Part shown: positions 21,806-30,390 of the stretch, one piece after another | Layout of the letters: each line of letters starts with the position of its first letter | Numbering within the stretch: the first letter of the stretch is position 1 | NCBI GenBank assembly: GCA_946497695.1 | Contig: CAMMLJ010000014.1 | Coordinates: 1-43,531, forward strand | DNA from: an uncultured Clostridium sp. | Lineage (GTDB): Bacteria > Bacillota > Clostridia > TANB77 > CAG-508 | Direction of reading: 5' to 3' | Length of the DNA: 43,531 nt | The notes under the pieces: model-generated | The model's database searches: none | Told to the model about the DNA's origin: nothing | The model's input: the letters and a program-made list of their open reading frames with translations, nothing else | Made by a program: the position numbers and the translations under genes

Positions 21806-23272
21806 ATGATAAGAGCGAAAGCAAGAAATTTATTAGAATTATTAAGGACTGGGAAGGGAATTAGCGGAAAATTTTCTAATTATTATGATAAAGAGACAGG
21901 AAAGATAATAAATGTTATTGTAAATGAATGTAAATCTTTAGTAAAAAATTCAGAAGGAGAATTAAGGCAATACGAAAGTACAACTTCAATAGGTCATATA
22001 AGAGAAATTGTTAATCAATTATTAAGTGATAGAAATACAATAGGTTCAGTACAAGCTGGAGTAATAATGAGAGATAATGGAATTTTAGGTTTGTCAAAAG
22101 AACTTAAAGTAATTAAAACAGTTGATAAATACGGTAAGTTAAAGTTAGATATAGAAAAACCTTTTCCAGATAATTTCAGAGACATAATAATGGGTATATA
22201 CAATGAAAGAGAATTAACAGAAAAAATAATAAAGCCATATGTAGCTGGTCTTTGTGAGGAAAGCGAAGAACTATCCAAAAGACACATTTGGAGTAAAAGG
22301 TTAAATCCATTTAGACCAAGAAAATTATCTACTGATGAATTACAAAAAAGATATTCTAAATATTTAGAAAAAAATACTGATTTAGACGAAGAAAAAAGAG
22401 AAAATATGTCTAGATATTTTGTGGTGAATATTTTAGGTAGTGATAAAATTAAAAGCGAAATAATAACTGACGAAATAAATGGAACAGGTTTAACAGTAAA
22501 AGGAGAAAAGAAACGTAATAGCTATACAAGTATGTTACAAAATATGGCTGCTAATGTGTTAGACATAATGGGGGCAATAGAAAATCCAAATGATAGGCTA
22601 GCAGAAATCGAAAACATTTACGCTAATATAGAAGAACAATTAGAAGCACTAAGTACAGAGCTAGTACCAGATTCGAATCAAATTGAAGAAACAATTATAA
22701 ATTTTAATAGAGCTGTAAATAACAAAGATAAAGAATATACAGGTGAAGATGGATATAGAAGTGCAAATGTTACATTTGGAAGAAATAATACTAAAAGTGT
22801 AGGACTATTAGAACATGAATTTGTTCCACAGGCAATGAAATTATATTCAAAAGATATGGCGGATTTTTTAGAACATTCTAGCAAAATGTCTGATGAAGAG
22901 TATATAAAACAAGTAGCGAAATTTCATTTTAGATTTGTTAGAATACATCCATTTATAGATGGAAACGGAAGAACTGCAAGAGCAATAACAAATTCGTTAT
23001 TATCTAATAGAGATTTATGTGCTACATTCGAAAAATATACAAAATCAGAATATATTAAGGATATGAATTCAATTATAACAGATTATGATACATATAACAA
23101 AGGTTTATATACAGACCAATCAATTTGTAGTAAAATGGAAGATGAAAACATTCAAAAACTAGCAGACTATATAACTAAAAAATGTCAAATAGATAAAAAC
23201 GAAATAGAGCAAGAAGGAAGTGCTGTAACTACAGATTTATCAAAAAAACAATCTACAGAAGAATATAGATAG
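21806..23272 (+). CDS. Fic-domain protein (probable AMP transferase)
   Basis: This 488-residue protein has the complete Fic motif HPFIDGNGRTAR at 381-392, so it can transfer AMP or a related group to a protein hydroxyl. A flap region ahead of it reads FVPQAMKLYSKDMADFLEHS. The first 290 residues are a large domain of unknown type with a conserved-looking repeat of helices (ENMSRYFVVNILGSDKIKSE), not found in minimal Fic toxins. I see no clear [S/T]xxxE[G/N] inhibitory helix in cis and no separate antitoxin gene next to it. The tail after 440 is polar and disordered. AGGAG lies about 8 nt before the ATG. The target protein is unknown. Confidence 0.88.
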   Translation: MIRAKARNLLELLRTGKGISGKFSNYYDKETGKIINVIVNECKSLVKNSEGELRQYESTTSIGHIREIVNQLLSDRNTIGSVQAGVIMRDNGILGLSKELKVIKTVDKYGKLKLDIEKPFPDNFRDIIMGIYNERELTEKIIKPYVAGLCEESEELSKRHIWSKRLNPFRPRKLSTDELQKRYSKYLEKNTDLDEEKRENMSRYFVVNILGSDKIKSEIITDEINGTGLTVKGEKKRNSYTSMLQNMAANVLDIMGAIENPNDRLAEIENIYANIEEQLEALSTELVPDSNQIEETIINFNRAVNNKDKEYTGEDGYRSANVTFGRNNTKSVGLLEHEFVPQAMKLYSKDMADFLEHSSKMSDEEYIKQVAKFHFRFVRIHPFIDGNGRTARAITNSLLSNRDLCATFEKYTKSEYIKDMNSIITDYDTYNKGLYTDQSICSKMEDENIQKLADYITKKCQIDKNEIEQEGSAVTTDLSKKQSTEEYR

Positions 23273-23333
23273 AATTATAAATTGATTTAGGGTAAACTCT
23301 AGAAAATAAAATTGAAAAATAAAAAGATTTATA

Positions 23334-23367
23334 AAAGGAAGTGATTATATTGATAATTACTTCCTTT
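23334..23367. terminator. Terminator-like hairpin after fic
   Basis: AAAGGAAGT (23334-23342) pairs with ACTTCCTTT (23359-23367), and the stem continues with ATTAT/ATAAT. The T run is short. Confidence 0.6.
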
Positions 23368-23435
23368 AGTGTTATTATCAACCTAACAAAACAAGTGATA
23401 AAATTTGTCTAAATTATAGAAAGGTAGGGGGTTAT

Positions 23436-24290
23436 ATGAAAAGGGGATTAAAAATTTTAATAATTATTTTAGTGATTTTAGCTGTTGTAGCAGTAACTAT
23501 TTTACTTGTTAACCACTTTACAACGAAAAAAGTAAGTAATGAGCTTACAGGAAATAGCATATCTTATGATAATACAGACGCAATAGCTACAATGGATGTA
23601 GTAATAGTAAGAGTATATGATACATATCTTGGAGTTGTAGAAAAAGATGATACAACAGGTTTGATGCGAGTAAGTATTCCGACTGGTGATACTAATGAAT
23701 ACAAACAAAACCAAGAAATTAGAATTTATTTTGATGGAATAATAAACGAATCATATCCAGGTAGTTTTGGAAAGATTTTTAAGATAGAGATTCTAAAAGA
23801 AAATAGTGATGTTACAATACCAGAAAAAGCATTAAAGTATTTTTATAGTTCACGTGATAATGTATTAGTTTCAAATATTAATGTAACACAAACAGGTATA
23901 TCTTTTGAAATAAAAGATACAAATGAATATAAATATGAATATACAAATAAATATACATTATTTAAAAAGAATCCAGAAGCTGAACAAGTAGAAGCTCCAG
24001 ATATGCCAATAGTAACAGGTAATACAACATCATCATATGAAGGAAGTGGTATTCCGCTTTGGGAAGAGGCTTCAAAATTTTCAACTGTTAATAGTGAAGA
24101 AACAGTGATTTCTGAAGATATAACAGAAGATACTGTAAGAAAGACTTGTGATTGGACAAACATATATGGAAAATTAGCAAGTGGAGAATATGATTTTGCA
24201 TTATCAACCTCAGAATCTTTTGGAGTCAGAATACAATTTTCTATAAGTGAAAATGGAGAGATCACAAATGTTAATTATAGCTTTTCATAA
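23436..24290 (+). CDS. Membrane-anchored extracytoplasmic protein
   Basis: This 284-residue protein has one N-terminal membrane segment (about 6-27, ILIIILVILAVVAVTILLV) and an outer region. The first half (about 50-115) contains DVVIVRVYDTYLGVVEKDDT and NQEIRIYFDG, which looks like an OB- or DUF3221-type small beta barrel. The second half has an IKDTNEYKYEYTNKYTLFKK strand pair, seen also in proteins of the DUF3221 kind. The C-terminal 60 residues are polar and end in a strand-rich module. AGGGGG lies about 6 nt upstream. I cannot name the function. It is a single-gene unit or opens the short run that follows. Confidence 0.7.
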   Translation: MKRGLKILIIILVILAVVAVTILLVNHFTTKKVSNELTGNSISYDNTDAIATMDVVIVRVYDTYLGVVEKDDTTGLMRVSIPTGDTNEYKQNQEIRIYFDGIINESYPGSFGKIFKIEILKENSDVTIPEKALKYFYSSRDNVLVSNINVTQTGISFEIKDTNEYKYEYTNKYTLFKKNPEAEQVEAPDMPIVTGNTTSSYEGSGIPLWEEASKFSTVNSEETVISEDITEDTVRKTCDWTNIYGKLASGEYDFALSTSESFGVRIQFSISENGEITNVNYSFS

Positions 24291-24376
24291 TATTTAGCAA
24301 TAATAAAAATTTGAATATAAAATAAACAGTAAACAATATTTAACAACAGTTTTAGGTCATATAAAGAGGTGAAAGT

Positions 24377-24568
24377 ATGCTAAAGGCAAGCGTTTTGTTA
24401 ATTATATTAGGCGAAATATTATCATGGTTACTAAATTATTTTGGAATAATAGGTACAAGTGCATTTTCTGAGTTTACATCTGGAGTGCTACTTGGACTTT
24501 CTGTAGGAATGAAACTTGTAGGAATTATATTAATTATTGTTTTTATAGTAAAAAAAGATAAACACTAA
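24377..24568 (+). CDS. Small two-span membrane protein
   Basis: This 63-residue protein has two hydrophobic segments (about 4-26 and 36-57) joined by a short loop (SAFSEFTSG) and a basic tail KKDKH, which keeps the C-terminus inside. AGAGGTGA sits about 5 nt before the ATG, so it is a real small gene. I recognise no family. It precedes an acetyltransferase gene by 37 bp. Confidence 0.68.
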   Translation: MLKASVLLIILGEILSWLLNYFGIIGTSAFSEFTSGVLLGLSVGMKLVGIILIIVFIVKKDKH

Positions 24569-24605
24569 TAATATCTATAAAAGTTCATATATATAAGGTG
24601 AGTGA

Positions 24606-25085
24606 ATGGAATATATTATAAGAAAAATTACAGAAAAAGATAATAAAGAAATAGAAAATATAATAAGGTCATGTTTAATTGAATTTGGTGGAAATTACGA
24701 AGGAACAGCATGGACAGATCCAAACTTAGGAAGATTTTCCAAAATATATAATACACCAGAAAATAAATATTGGGTTGCTGAAGATACTTCTGGAAAATTA
24801 GTTGGTGGAGTTGGTATTGGAAAAATAGCAGAACTCCCAGATGTATGTGAATTACAAAAAATGTATTGTTTGCCAACTGCAAGAGGCACAGGAGTTTCGC
24901 ATCAGTTAATCGAAACAGCATTAAATCATGCGAAGAAATATTACAAAGAATGTTATTTAGAAACATTAGAGAATATGATTGCTGCACAAAAGTTTTATGA
25001 AAAATATGGATTTAGAAGACTAGAAAAAACATTAATAAAAACAGAGCATTTTGCATGTGATGTATGTTATATTAAAAATTTATAA
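24606..25085 (+). CDS. GNAT-family N-acetyltransferase
   Basis: This 159-residue protein has the GNAT fold. The N-terminal strand YIIRKITEKDNKEIENII, the central strand KLVGGVGIGKI, then ELQKMYCLPTARGTGVSHQL with the acetyl-CoA loop (R-x-x-G-x-G variant), and AQKFYEKYGFRRL at the end are all visible. It transfers an acetyl group from acetyl-CoA to an amine; the substrate cannot be told. AGGTGAGTG lies ahead of the ATG. It is followed 12 bp on by an SGNH hydrolase gene. Confidence 0.9.
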   Translation: MEYIIRKITEKDNKEIENIIRSCLIEFGGNYEGTAWTDPNLGRFSKIYNTPENKYWVAEDTSGKLVGGVGIGKIAELPDVCELQKMYCLPTARGTGVSHQLIETALNHAKKYYKECYLETLENMIAAQKFYEKYGFRRLEKTLIKTEHFACDVCYIKNL

Positions 25086-25097
25086 TTAGGAGAGAAC

Positions 25098-25715
25098 ATG
25101 AAAAGCATATTTGTTATAGGAGATAGTATCTCATTATATTATCATAAATATTTAAAAGAATTATTTAAGAACGTTGCAGAATATAGTAGAAAAGGTTCAG
25201 AGGAAGATATTAAAATAGCATTAGAAGATCCAAATAATCCATTCGGAGCAAACGGAGGAGACAGTAGACAAGTAAAAGCGTATATGGAAAAAATGAAAAA
25301 GGAAAATATCCATGTTGATATTTTATTAGTAAATTGCGGGCTACATGATATTAGAATAGATAGGGTAACAGCCAAAAGACAGGTTCCAGAAGAGGAATAT
25401 GCTAAAAATTTAGAAGATATAATAAAGCTTGGAAAAGAGATAGCAGAGGAATTTATTTGGATTAGTACAACACATGTTGATGATAATTTACATCAACAAA
25501 GAAAAGAAGGTTGCTTTAGATATAATAAAGATGTTTTAAAATATAATGAAATTGCAAATGAGATAATGAAAAAGAATGGTATAAGAATAATTGATTTATA
25601 TAAACGTACATATGATTTAAAAAATGACAATATGTATAGAGATCATGTACATTACAAAGATGAAATTAGTAAAAAACAGGCTGAGTTTATTTTTAACGGA
25701 TTAAATTTGAAATAA
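25098..25715 (+). CDS. SGNH/GDSL-family hydrolase
   Basis: This 205-residue protein has the GDSL-type elbow FVIGDSISLYYHK with catalytic S10, the block III N in LLVNCGLHDIR, and the C-terminal D-x-x-H in YRDHVHYKDE. It has no signal peptide, so it acts in the cytoplasm. Such enzymes deacetylate or hydrolyse esters of sugars or lipids. It forms a pair with the acetyltransferase gene upstream, which fits an acetylation/deacetylation couple, but the shared substrate is unknown. A terminator follows at 25719. Confidence 0.9.
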   Translation: MKSIFVIGDSISLYYHKYLKELFKNVAEYSRKGSEEDIKIALEDPNNPFGANGGDSRQVKAYMEKMKKENIHVDILLVNCGLHDIRIDRVTAKRQVPEEEYAKNLEDIIKLGKEIAEEFIWISTTHVDDNLHQQRKEGCFRYNKDVLKYNEIANEIMKKNGIRIIDLYKRTYDLKNDNMYRDHVHYKDEISKKQAEFIFNGLNLK

Positions 25716-25718
25716 TCA

Positions 25719-25757
25719 TTTAAAGACATTAATGCACATAGCTTTAATGTCTTTAAA
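25719..25757. terminator. Terminator-like hairpin
   Basis: TTTAAAGACATTAA (25719-25732) is the exact inverse of TTAATGTCTTTAAA (25744-25757). Confidence 0.65.
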
Positions 25758-25864
25758 ATTGTAAAAAATCAGATTATTTGAAAAAAAAGTTATTTACGAA
25801 TTGAATGTGGTATAATTAATCGGAGAAAAAATATCAATTCATGAGAAAAGAGGAGAAAGACTTT

Positions 25865-26329
25865 ATGCGAAAGTTGACAAGAAGATTTATCATTAGTTCA
25901 TTAGGCAATTTGAATTTAAGTAGACCTATCAGATATGAAAGATATTACATTAATAATAATTTAAGAATACAAATAAAGAATAATCAATACCAAAAGGAAA
26001 TATTAGATGATAGTAATAATATTATAGAAAAATACAATATATCAGAAAATGAATTTTTAAGGTTAAAAGAACAGGCACGTTCAGAAATAATTAGAGATAG
26101 TTACTTATATTTAGATGACAGTAGAATTTCTATAAAGGAATATCTAGGAAAATATAAAGGCTTATTTAGGGTAGAAGTTACTTTCAACTCAACAGAAGAA
26201 GAAAATGCGTACATAAAAGAAAGGTGGATGGGAGAAGAGATAACTACTTCGCCATTAGCATTTGATATATATTTAAGTAAATTGTCTGATAATGAATTTA
26301 AAAAAGAATTAAATAAATATTTAAATTAA
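25865..26329 (+). CDS. CYTH-like domain protein lacking the ExExK motif
   Basis: This 154-residue protein resembles CYTH (CyaB/triphosphatase) proteins: RPIRYERYYINNNLRIQIKN, then ISENEFLRLKEQA, the DSRISIKEYLGKYKGLFRVE segment with VEVTFNSTEEENAYI, and WMGEEITTSPLAF near the end. In active members the first strand carries ExExK; here it reads KLTRRF, so the acidic metal ligands are missing and triphosphatase activity is doubtful. I chose ATG 25865 because GAGGAG lies about 9 nt ahead; an in-frame ATG eight codons earlier overlaps the site. It may bind polyphosphate or nucleotides without cutting them. Confidence 0.7.
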   Translation: MRKLTRRFIISSLGNLNLSRPIRYERYYINNNLRIQIKNNQYQKEILDDSNNIIEKYNISENEFLRLKEQARSEIIRDSYLYLDDSRISIKEYLGKYKGLFRVEVTFNSTEEENAYIKERWMGEEITTSPLAFDIYLSKLSDNEFKKELNKYLN

Positions 26330-26338
26330 AAAGAACAG

Positions 26339-26386
26339 TAAGTCAAAATATAGTGTTTGAAGAAGCTATGTTTGACTTATTTTTTA
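26339..26386 (+). terminator. Terminator after the CYTH-like gene
   Basis: TAAGTCAAA (26339-26347) pairs with TTTGACTTA (26371-26379); an inner TATAG/CTATG stem lies between, and a T run follows (26380-26386). Confidence 0.75.
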
Positions 26387-26412
26387 TAAAACAACAAATT
26401 TGCCATAAATAT

Positions 26413-26441
26413 TTGACAAATCCAGAAAAAGGCAATATAAT
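26413..26441 (+). promoter_or_regulatory. Consensus promoter of pheST
   Basis: -35 TTGACA (26413-26418), a 17-bp spacer, and -10 TATAAT (26436-26441). Both boxes are perfect. The start is expected near 26448, at the head of the T-box leader. Confidence 0.9.
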
Positions 26442-26447
26442 CTAGTA

Positions 26448-26672
26448 GACTAATAAATGTTGACGAAGAAATTATATAAGTAGTTAATTTGAAACTCTAG
26501 CCAGGGAGTGTAGCCATAGACTGGAAGCTACATTAGAAAGACAAATTAATGAATTTCAATAATGGAGTCAAATCGTGTAAGAGCGTTAATCTGTAATGAG
26601 GTAGTAGAAATACTATAAAAAAAGGTGGTACCACGAGCAAATCGTCCTTTATGGAAGATTGCTCGTTTTTTG
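26448..26672 (+). promoter_or_regulatory. Phenylalanine T-box leader
   Basis: The leader has the canonical T-box AAAGGTGGTACCACG (26621-26635), whose GGTGG part pairs with the CCA end of uncharged tRNA. It is followed by the terminator hairpin CGAGCAA (26634-26640) with TTGCTCG (26659-26665) and a T run. In Stem I, GTTAATTTG pairs with CAAATTAAT (26542-26550), next to GAATTTC (26551-26557). This presents TTC or TTT, both Phe codons, as the specifier. Uncharged tRNA-Phe should stabilise the antiterminator and let pheST be transcribed. Confidence 0.95.
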
Positions 26673-26696
26673 ATTTTTAGTCCACATACAAATAAT

Positions 26697-26774
26697 GATA
26701 GGGAAATAGGGACGGTCCTAAAATCCCTATCTGAAAACAAAAATAGGGAAAAAAGAACCGTCCCCAATTCCCTA
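26697..26774. repeat. REP-like repeat copy B, inside the pheS leader
   Basis: Two hairpins face each other. GATAGGGA (26697-26704) pairs with TCCCTATC (26724-26731) around GGGACGGTCC, and TAGGGAA (26744-26750) pairs with TTCCCTA (26768-26774) around GAACCGTCCCC. The two cores are also complementary to one another. The unit lies between the T-box terminator and the pheS ribosome site, so it is part of the full-length mRNA. Confidence 0.82.
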
Positions 26775-26790
26775 AGAAAGGAAAAGGTTT

Positions 26791-27828
26791 ATGAAAGAGA
26801 AATTAGAAGAAATCAAAACAAAAGGTTTAGAGAAAATTAAAAACGTAAAGACTATCGCTGAACTTGAAGAAGTCAGAAAAGAATTAACTGGTAAGAAAAG
26901 CGAATTATCAGAAGTTTTAAAATCTATGAAAGATTTATCAGTAGAAGAAAAAAAGACAATTGGAATGATGGCAACAGAAATAAAAAATACATTTTTAAGT
27001 AATTTACAACAAAAAGATGAAGAAATAATTGCTTCTATGAGTGTATTAGATGAGCCAATTGACTTAACAATTCCTGGTAAAAAGGTAAGTGGAGGAGCAC
27101 TTCACCCAATAACTCAAATGAAACATGACTTAAATGATGCATTTTTATCTTTAGGTTTTGAAGTATATAGTGAAGATGATATAAGTAGTGAAAAATATGC
27201 ATTTGATAATTTGAATTTTGCTAAAAACCATCCTGCACGTCAATCTATGGATACATATTGGCTTGAAGGAACAGAAGATAAAGAAGGTGCAGAAAGATTA
27301 TGCTTAAGACCACATTTAACAGGTGGTTCTGTAAGATATTTATTAAAACATGGAGCACCAGCAAGATTTGTATATCCAGGAGAAGTATATAGAAACGAAA
27401 CAACAGATGCTAGACATGAAAGAGCATTCTTCCAATATGAAGCATTAATAGTTGATAAAGATATATCTTTTTCATCTGGTATGGTTATGATTCAAACAAT
27501 CTTAGAAAAAGTTTTTGGAAGAAAAATAAAAACAAGAATGAGAGAAGGATTTTTCCCATTTACAGAACCAGGATATGAAATAGATATGGAATGCTTAGTT
27601 TGTGGTGGAAAAGGATGTAAAGTATGTAATCATAATGGATGGATAGAAGTTATGCCAGGTGGTGTAATTCATCCAAATGTACTAAAATCAGCAGGATTAG
27701 ATCCAGAAGAATGGACAGGATTCTATATTAATATTGGATTAGATAGATTAGTAATGATGAGATATGGAGTAGATGATGTACGTTTATTCCATAGTGGAGA
27801 TTTAAGATTTTTAAAACAATTTAAATAG
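26791..27828 (+). CDS. pheS: Phenylalanyl-tRNA synthetase alpha subunit
   Basis: This 345-residue protein is the catalytic subunit of PheRS. The N-terminal coiled coil (about 1-90) binds tRNA. Class II motifs visible are HPITQMKHDLNDAFLSLGFE (motif 1), RLCLRPHLTGGSVRYLL and YRNETTDARHERAFFQYEAL (motif 2), and GGVIHPNVLKSAGLDPEEWTG with GLDRLVMMRYGV (motif 3). A small cysteine cluster, CLVCGGKGCKVC, lies ahead of motif 3, as in many Firmicutes. The length is typical. AAAGGAAAAGG precedes the ATG. It forms the pheST operon under the T-box. Confidence 0.97.
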   Translation: MKEKLEEIKTKGLEKIKNVKTIAELEEVRKELTGKKSELSEVLKSMKDLSVEEKKTIGMMATEIKNTFLSNLQQKDEEIIASMSVLDEPIDLTIPGKKVSGGALHPITQMKHDLNDAFLSLGFEVYSEDDISSEKYAFDNLNFAKNHPARQSMDTYWLEGTEDKEGAERLCLRPHLTGGSVRYLLKHGAPARFVYPGEVYRNETTDARHERAFFQYEALIVDKDISFSSGMVMIQTILEKVFGRKIKTRMREGFFPFTEPGYEIDMECLVCGGKGCKVCNHNGWIEVMPGGVIHPNVLKSAGLDPEEWTGFYINIGLDRLVMMRYGVDDVRLFHSGDLRFLKQFK

Positions 27829-27842
27829 AAAGGATTTTGAAT

Positions 27843-30260
27843 ATGAAAGTATCATTAAATTTAATTAGAAAATATGTTGATTTACCTGAAGGTTTAACTG
27901 ATGAACAAATCGCCTATGATATGACACTTCGAACAGTAGAAGTAGAAGATGTTGAAAATACTGCTAAAAAATTTCATGACATTGTTGTAGGAGAAATTTT
28001 AGAAATAAAAGCGCATCCAAATGCTGATAAATTAAGAATTTGTATGGTAGATATTGGAGAAGAAGAACCAGTACAAATCGTATGTGGTGGTTCTAACCTT
28101 TATGTGGGAGAACATGTAGTAGTATCAAAACCAGGAGCAGAAGTTGTTTGGCATGGTCAAGGAGGACCTGTTAAAATAACAAAAACAAAAATGAGAGGAG
28201 AAAGCTCTTATGGAATGATTTGTGCTTCAACAGAAGTATATTTAAGTGATTTCTTCCCAAATGAAGGTGAAGAAGAAATAGTTGACTTAAAAGGATTTGA
28301 TTGCAAGCCAGGAGATAGTGTTGCAGATCTATTCGGAATGAATGATACAGTATTAGAAATAGATAATAAATCTTTATCTAATAGACCAGATTTATGGGGA
28401 CATTATGGAATAGCAAGAGAATTGTCAGCTATATATGATGCACCTTTAAAAGAATTACCAAAATACGAATTACCTAAGGTACCAGAATATAGTGTAGAAA
28501 TAAAAGATACAACTAAATGTAATAGATATGTAGCTGTAGAAATAGATGGTATATATGAAAAAACATCTCCAATGTGGATGCAATCATTATTATCAAAAGT
28601 AGGTCAAAGACCAATTAATGCAATTGTAGATATTACAAATTATGTAATGATGGCAGTAGGTCAACCACTTCATGCTTTTGACAAAACACATGTTAGTGGA
28701 GAAAAAATAATAGTAAGAAATGCTAAAGAAAATGAAAAATTATTATTATTAGATAATAACTTTATTGAACTTTCTACAGACGATTTAGTAATATGTGATG
28801 AAAGTGATGCAATGGCATTAGCAGGAATTAAAGGTGGTAAAAAAGATTCTATATTACCAGATACAAAAGGAGTTGTATTAGAAGTAGCAAATTTCTCTGC
28901 AGATTCAGTTAGACAAACAGATAAAAAATTCGCAGAAAAAACAGAAGCTTCAATGAGATTCGAAAAAGGTGTTGATACACAAAGAGTAGATGAAGGTCTA
29001 AATTTAGCTTTAGAATTAATTAAAGAAATATTCCCAGATAGCAAAGTAATTAAATATGCAGATGTTTATCCAAACGAAACTAAAAAGAATGAAATAAAAG
29101 TAAGTGAAGAATTCTTAGATACAAGATTAGGAAAGAAAATACCACAAGAAAAGATTACACAAATTTTAACAGCTCTTGGATATGAAATATCATTAAATAA
29201 CGGAGAATATGATGTAATAGTTCCAACATGGAGATCAACAGGTGATGTAACAATCAAAGATGATGTAATGGGAGATATTGCAAGAATATTAAGCTTTGAT
29301 AGTTTTGAGGCAAAACCAATTACTATAACATTTGAACATTCTGTAAAACAAAATGATGTTTTACTTGAAAGAAGAATTAAAGAATATTTAGCATATAGAT
29401 GCGGATTTTATGAAATTTTTACATATCCATGGATTGAAGAAAAATATATTAAAGCAGCAGGAATAGATATGGAGAAATCTTTAAAATTAGCAACTCCACC
29501 AGCACCAGATTTAGCATATTTAAGAAGTTCTTTAATTCCAGGAATGTTAGAAGCAGTTGCTAAAAATTTAAGATATTATGATGAATTTAGATTATTTGAC
29601 TGTGAAGAAGTTTATGAAAAAGGTGATTATAGACCATCTTCAGAAGATGAAATCTTACCAATTCAAAAGAATTATTTAACTGGATGTATAGTAGGAAAAG
29701 AGGCTAAAGAAATATTCTATGAAGCAAAAGGTGTAATTGAAAATATGGCTGAATATTGCCATATGGAAGAACTTAAATTAGAAAAAATGGAGAAGCCATA
29801 TTGGGCAGATGTTAATGCATACCTAAATGTAGTTAAAGGTAATGAAGTAATTGGAACATTAGGTTTAGTTTCTGTAAAAGTAATGGCAGACACTAAAATA
29901 AAAAGAAGTAATGTAGCAATGTTTGAAATTAATACAGAAAAATTTGTTCCATATGCTTCAAGAACAAATGAATATGAAAGATTACCAGAACTACCATTAG
30001 TAGAAAAAGATTTATCAATCATAGTTGATGAAGAAATTACATGGAAACAAATTGAAGAAAACATCAAAGCAAAAGTTAAAGAAGTTGAATTTATAGATGA
30101 GTATAGAGGAAATCAAATTCCAGAAGGTAAAAAATCAATTACATTAAAAGTAAAAATACTAAATGAAGGAACAACTATGACATCAGAACAAATAAATGAG
30201 AAAATGAATAGTATATTAAAAACGCTAGACAAGAGATGTGGAGCTAAATTGAGAGATTAA
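27843..30260 (+). CDS. pheT: Phenylalanyl-tRNA synthetase beta subunit
   Basis: This 805-residue protein is the tRNA-binding and editing subunit of PheRS. The domains in order are an N-terminal EMAP/OB fold (about 40-150), B3/B4 editing domain (about 205-390, with QRPINAIVDITNYVMMAVGQ and QPLHAFD), B5 (about 400-475), the core fold, and a C-terminal ferredoxin-fold anticodon-binding domain (YERLPELPLVEKDLSIIVDE onward). I chose ATG 27843, with AAAGGA 8 nt upstream; a TTG two codons earlier is less well placed. It follows pheS by 14 bp. Confidence 0.97.
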   Translation: MKVSLNLIRKYVDLPEGLTDEQIAYDMTLRTVEVEDVENTAKKFHDIVVGEILEIKAHPNADKLRICMVDIGEEEPVQIVCGGSNLYVGEHVVVSKPGAEVVWHGQGGPVKITKTKMRGESSYGMICASTEVYLSDFFPNEGEEEIVDLKGFDCKPGDSVADLFGMNDTVLEIDNKSLSNRPDLWGHYGIARELSAIYDAPLKELPKYELPKVPEYSVEIKDTTKCNRYVAVEIDGIYEKTSPMWMQSLLSKVGQRPINAIVDITNYVMMAVGQPLHAFDKTHVSGEKIIVRNAKENEKLLLLDNNFIELSTDDLVICDESDAMALAGIKGGKKDSILPDTKGVVLEVANFSADSVRQTDKKFAEKTEASMRFEKGVDTQRVDEGLNLALELIKEIFPDSKVIKYADVYPNETKKNEIKVSEEFLDTRLGKKIPQEKITQILTALGYEISLNNGEYDVIVPTWRSTGDVTIKDDVMGDIARILSFDSFEAKPITITFEHSVKQNDVLLERRIKEYLAYRCGFYEIFTYPWIEEKYIKAAGIDMEKSLKLATPPAPDLAYLRSSLIPGMLEAVAKNLRYYDEFRLFDCEEVYEKGDYRPSSEDEILPIQKNYLTGCIVGKEAKEIFYEAKGVIENMAEYCHMEELKLEKMEKPYWADVNAYLNVVKGNEVIGTLGLVSVKVMADTKIKRSNVAMFEINTEKFVPYASRTNEYERLPELPLVEKDLSIIVDEEITWKQIEENIKAKVKEVEFIDEYRGNQIPEGKKSITLKVKILNEGTTMTSEQINEKMNSILKTLDKRCGAKLRD

Positions 30261-30271
30261 TGAACTTTAGG

Positions 30272-30300
30272 TGAACTTTAGGGACGGAGCTTAAAGTTCA
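30272..30300. repeat. REP-like repeat copy C, after pheT
   Basis: TGAACTTTA (30272-30280) and TAAAGTTCA (30292-30300) form a perfect stem around GGGACGGAGCT. The arms differ from those of copy B, but the core GGGACGG is the same. It lies 12 bp after the pheT stop and may cap the pheST mRNA. Confidence 0.72.
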
Positions 30301-30390
30301 AAAGGTGAACATAAGATACAAGCTGGATTATAAAGTAAACTTATAGGATAATGAAAATTTTTCAATGAAAGATAAAAAATAGGTGTATAT

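Noticed and set aside
22670..22690. GATTCGAATC as a second copy of the tRNA 3' end
   Set aside because: Only about 8 bases match, it lies inside the intact fic gene, and the acceptor part of the tRNA is not present.
24377..24568. Holin or toxin function for the two-span 63-residue protein
   Set aside because: Hydrophobic helices alone do not show this, and no lysis, phage or antitoxin gene is beside it.
26546..26767. Minus-strand open frame in the pheS leader
   Set aside because: It is the complement of the T-box and the repeat hairpins, with no promoter or ribosome site.
26625..26840. Open frame across the T-box terminator and repeat B
   Set aside because: It reads through RNA structures and repeat sequence and overlaps the well-supported pheS start.
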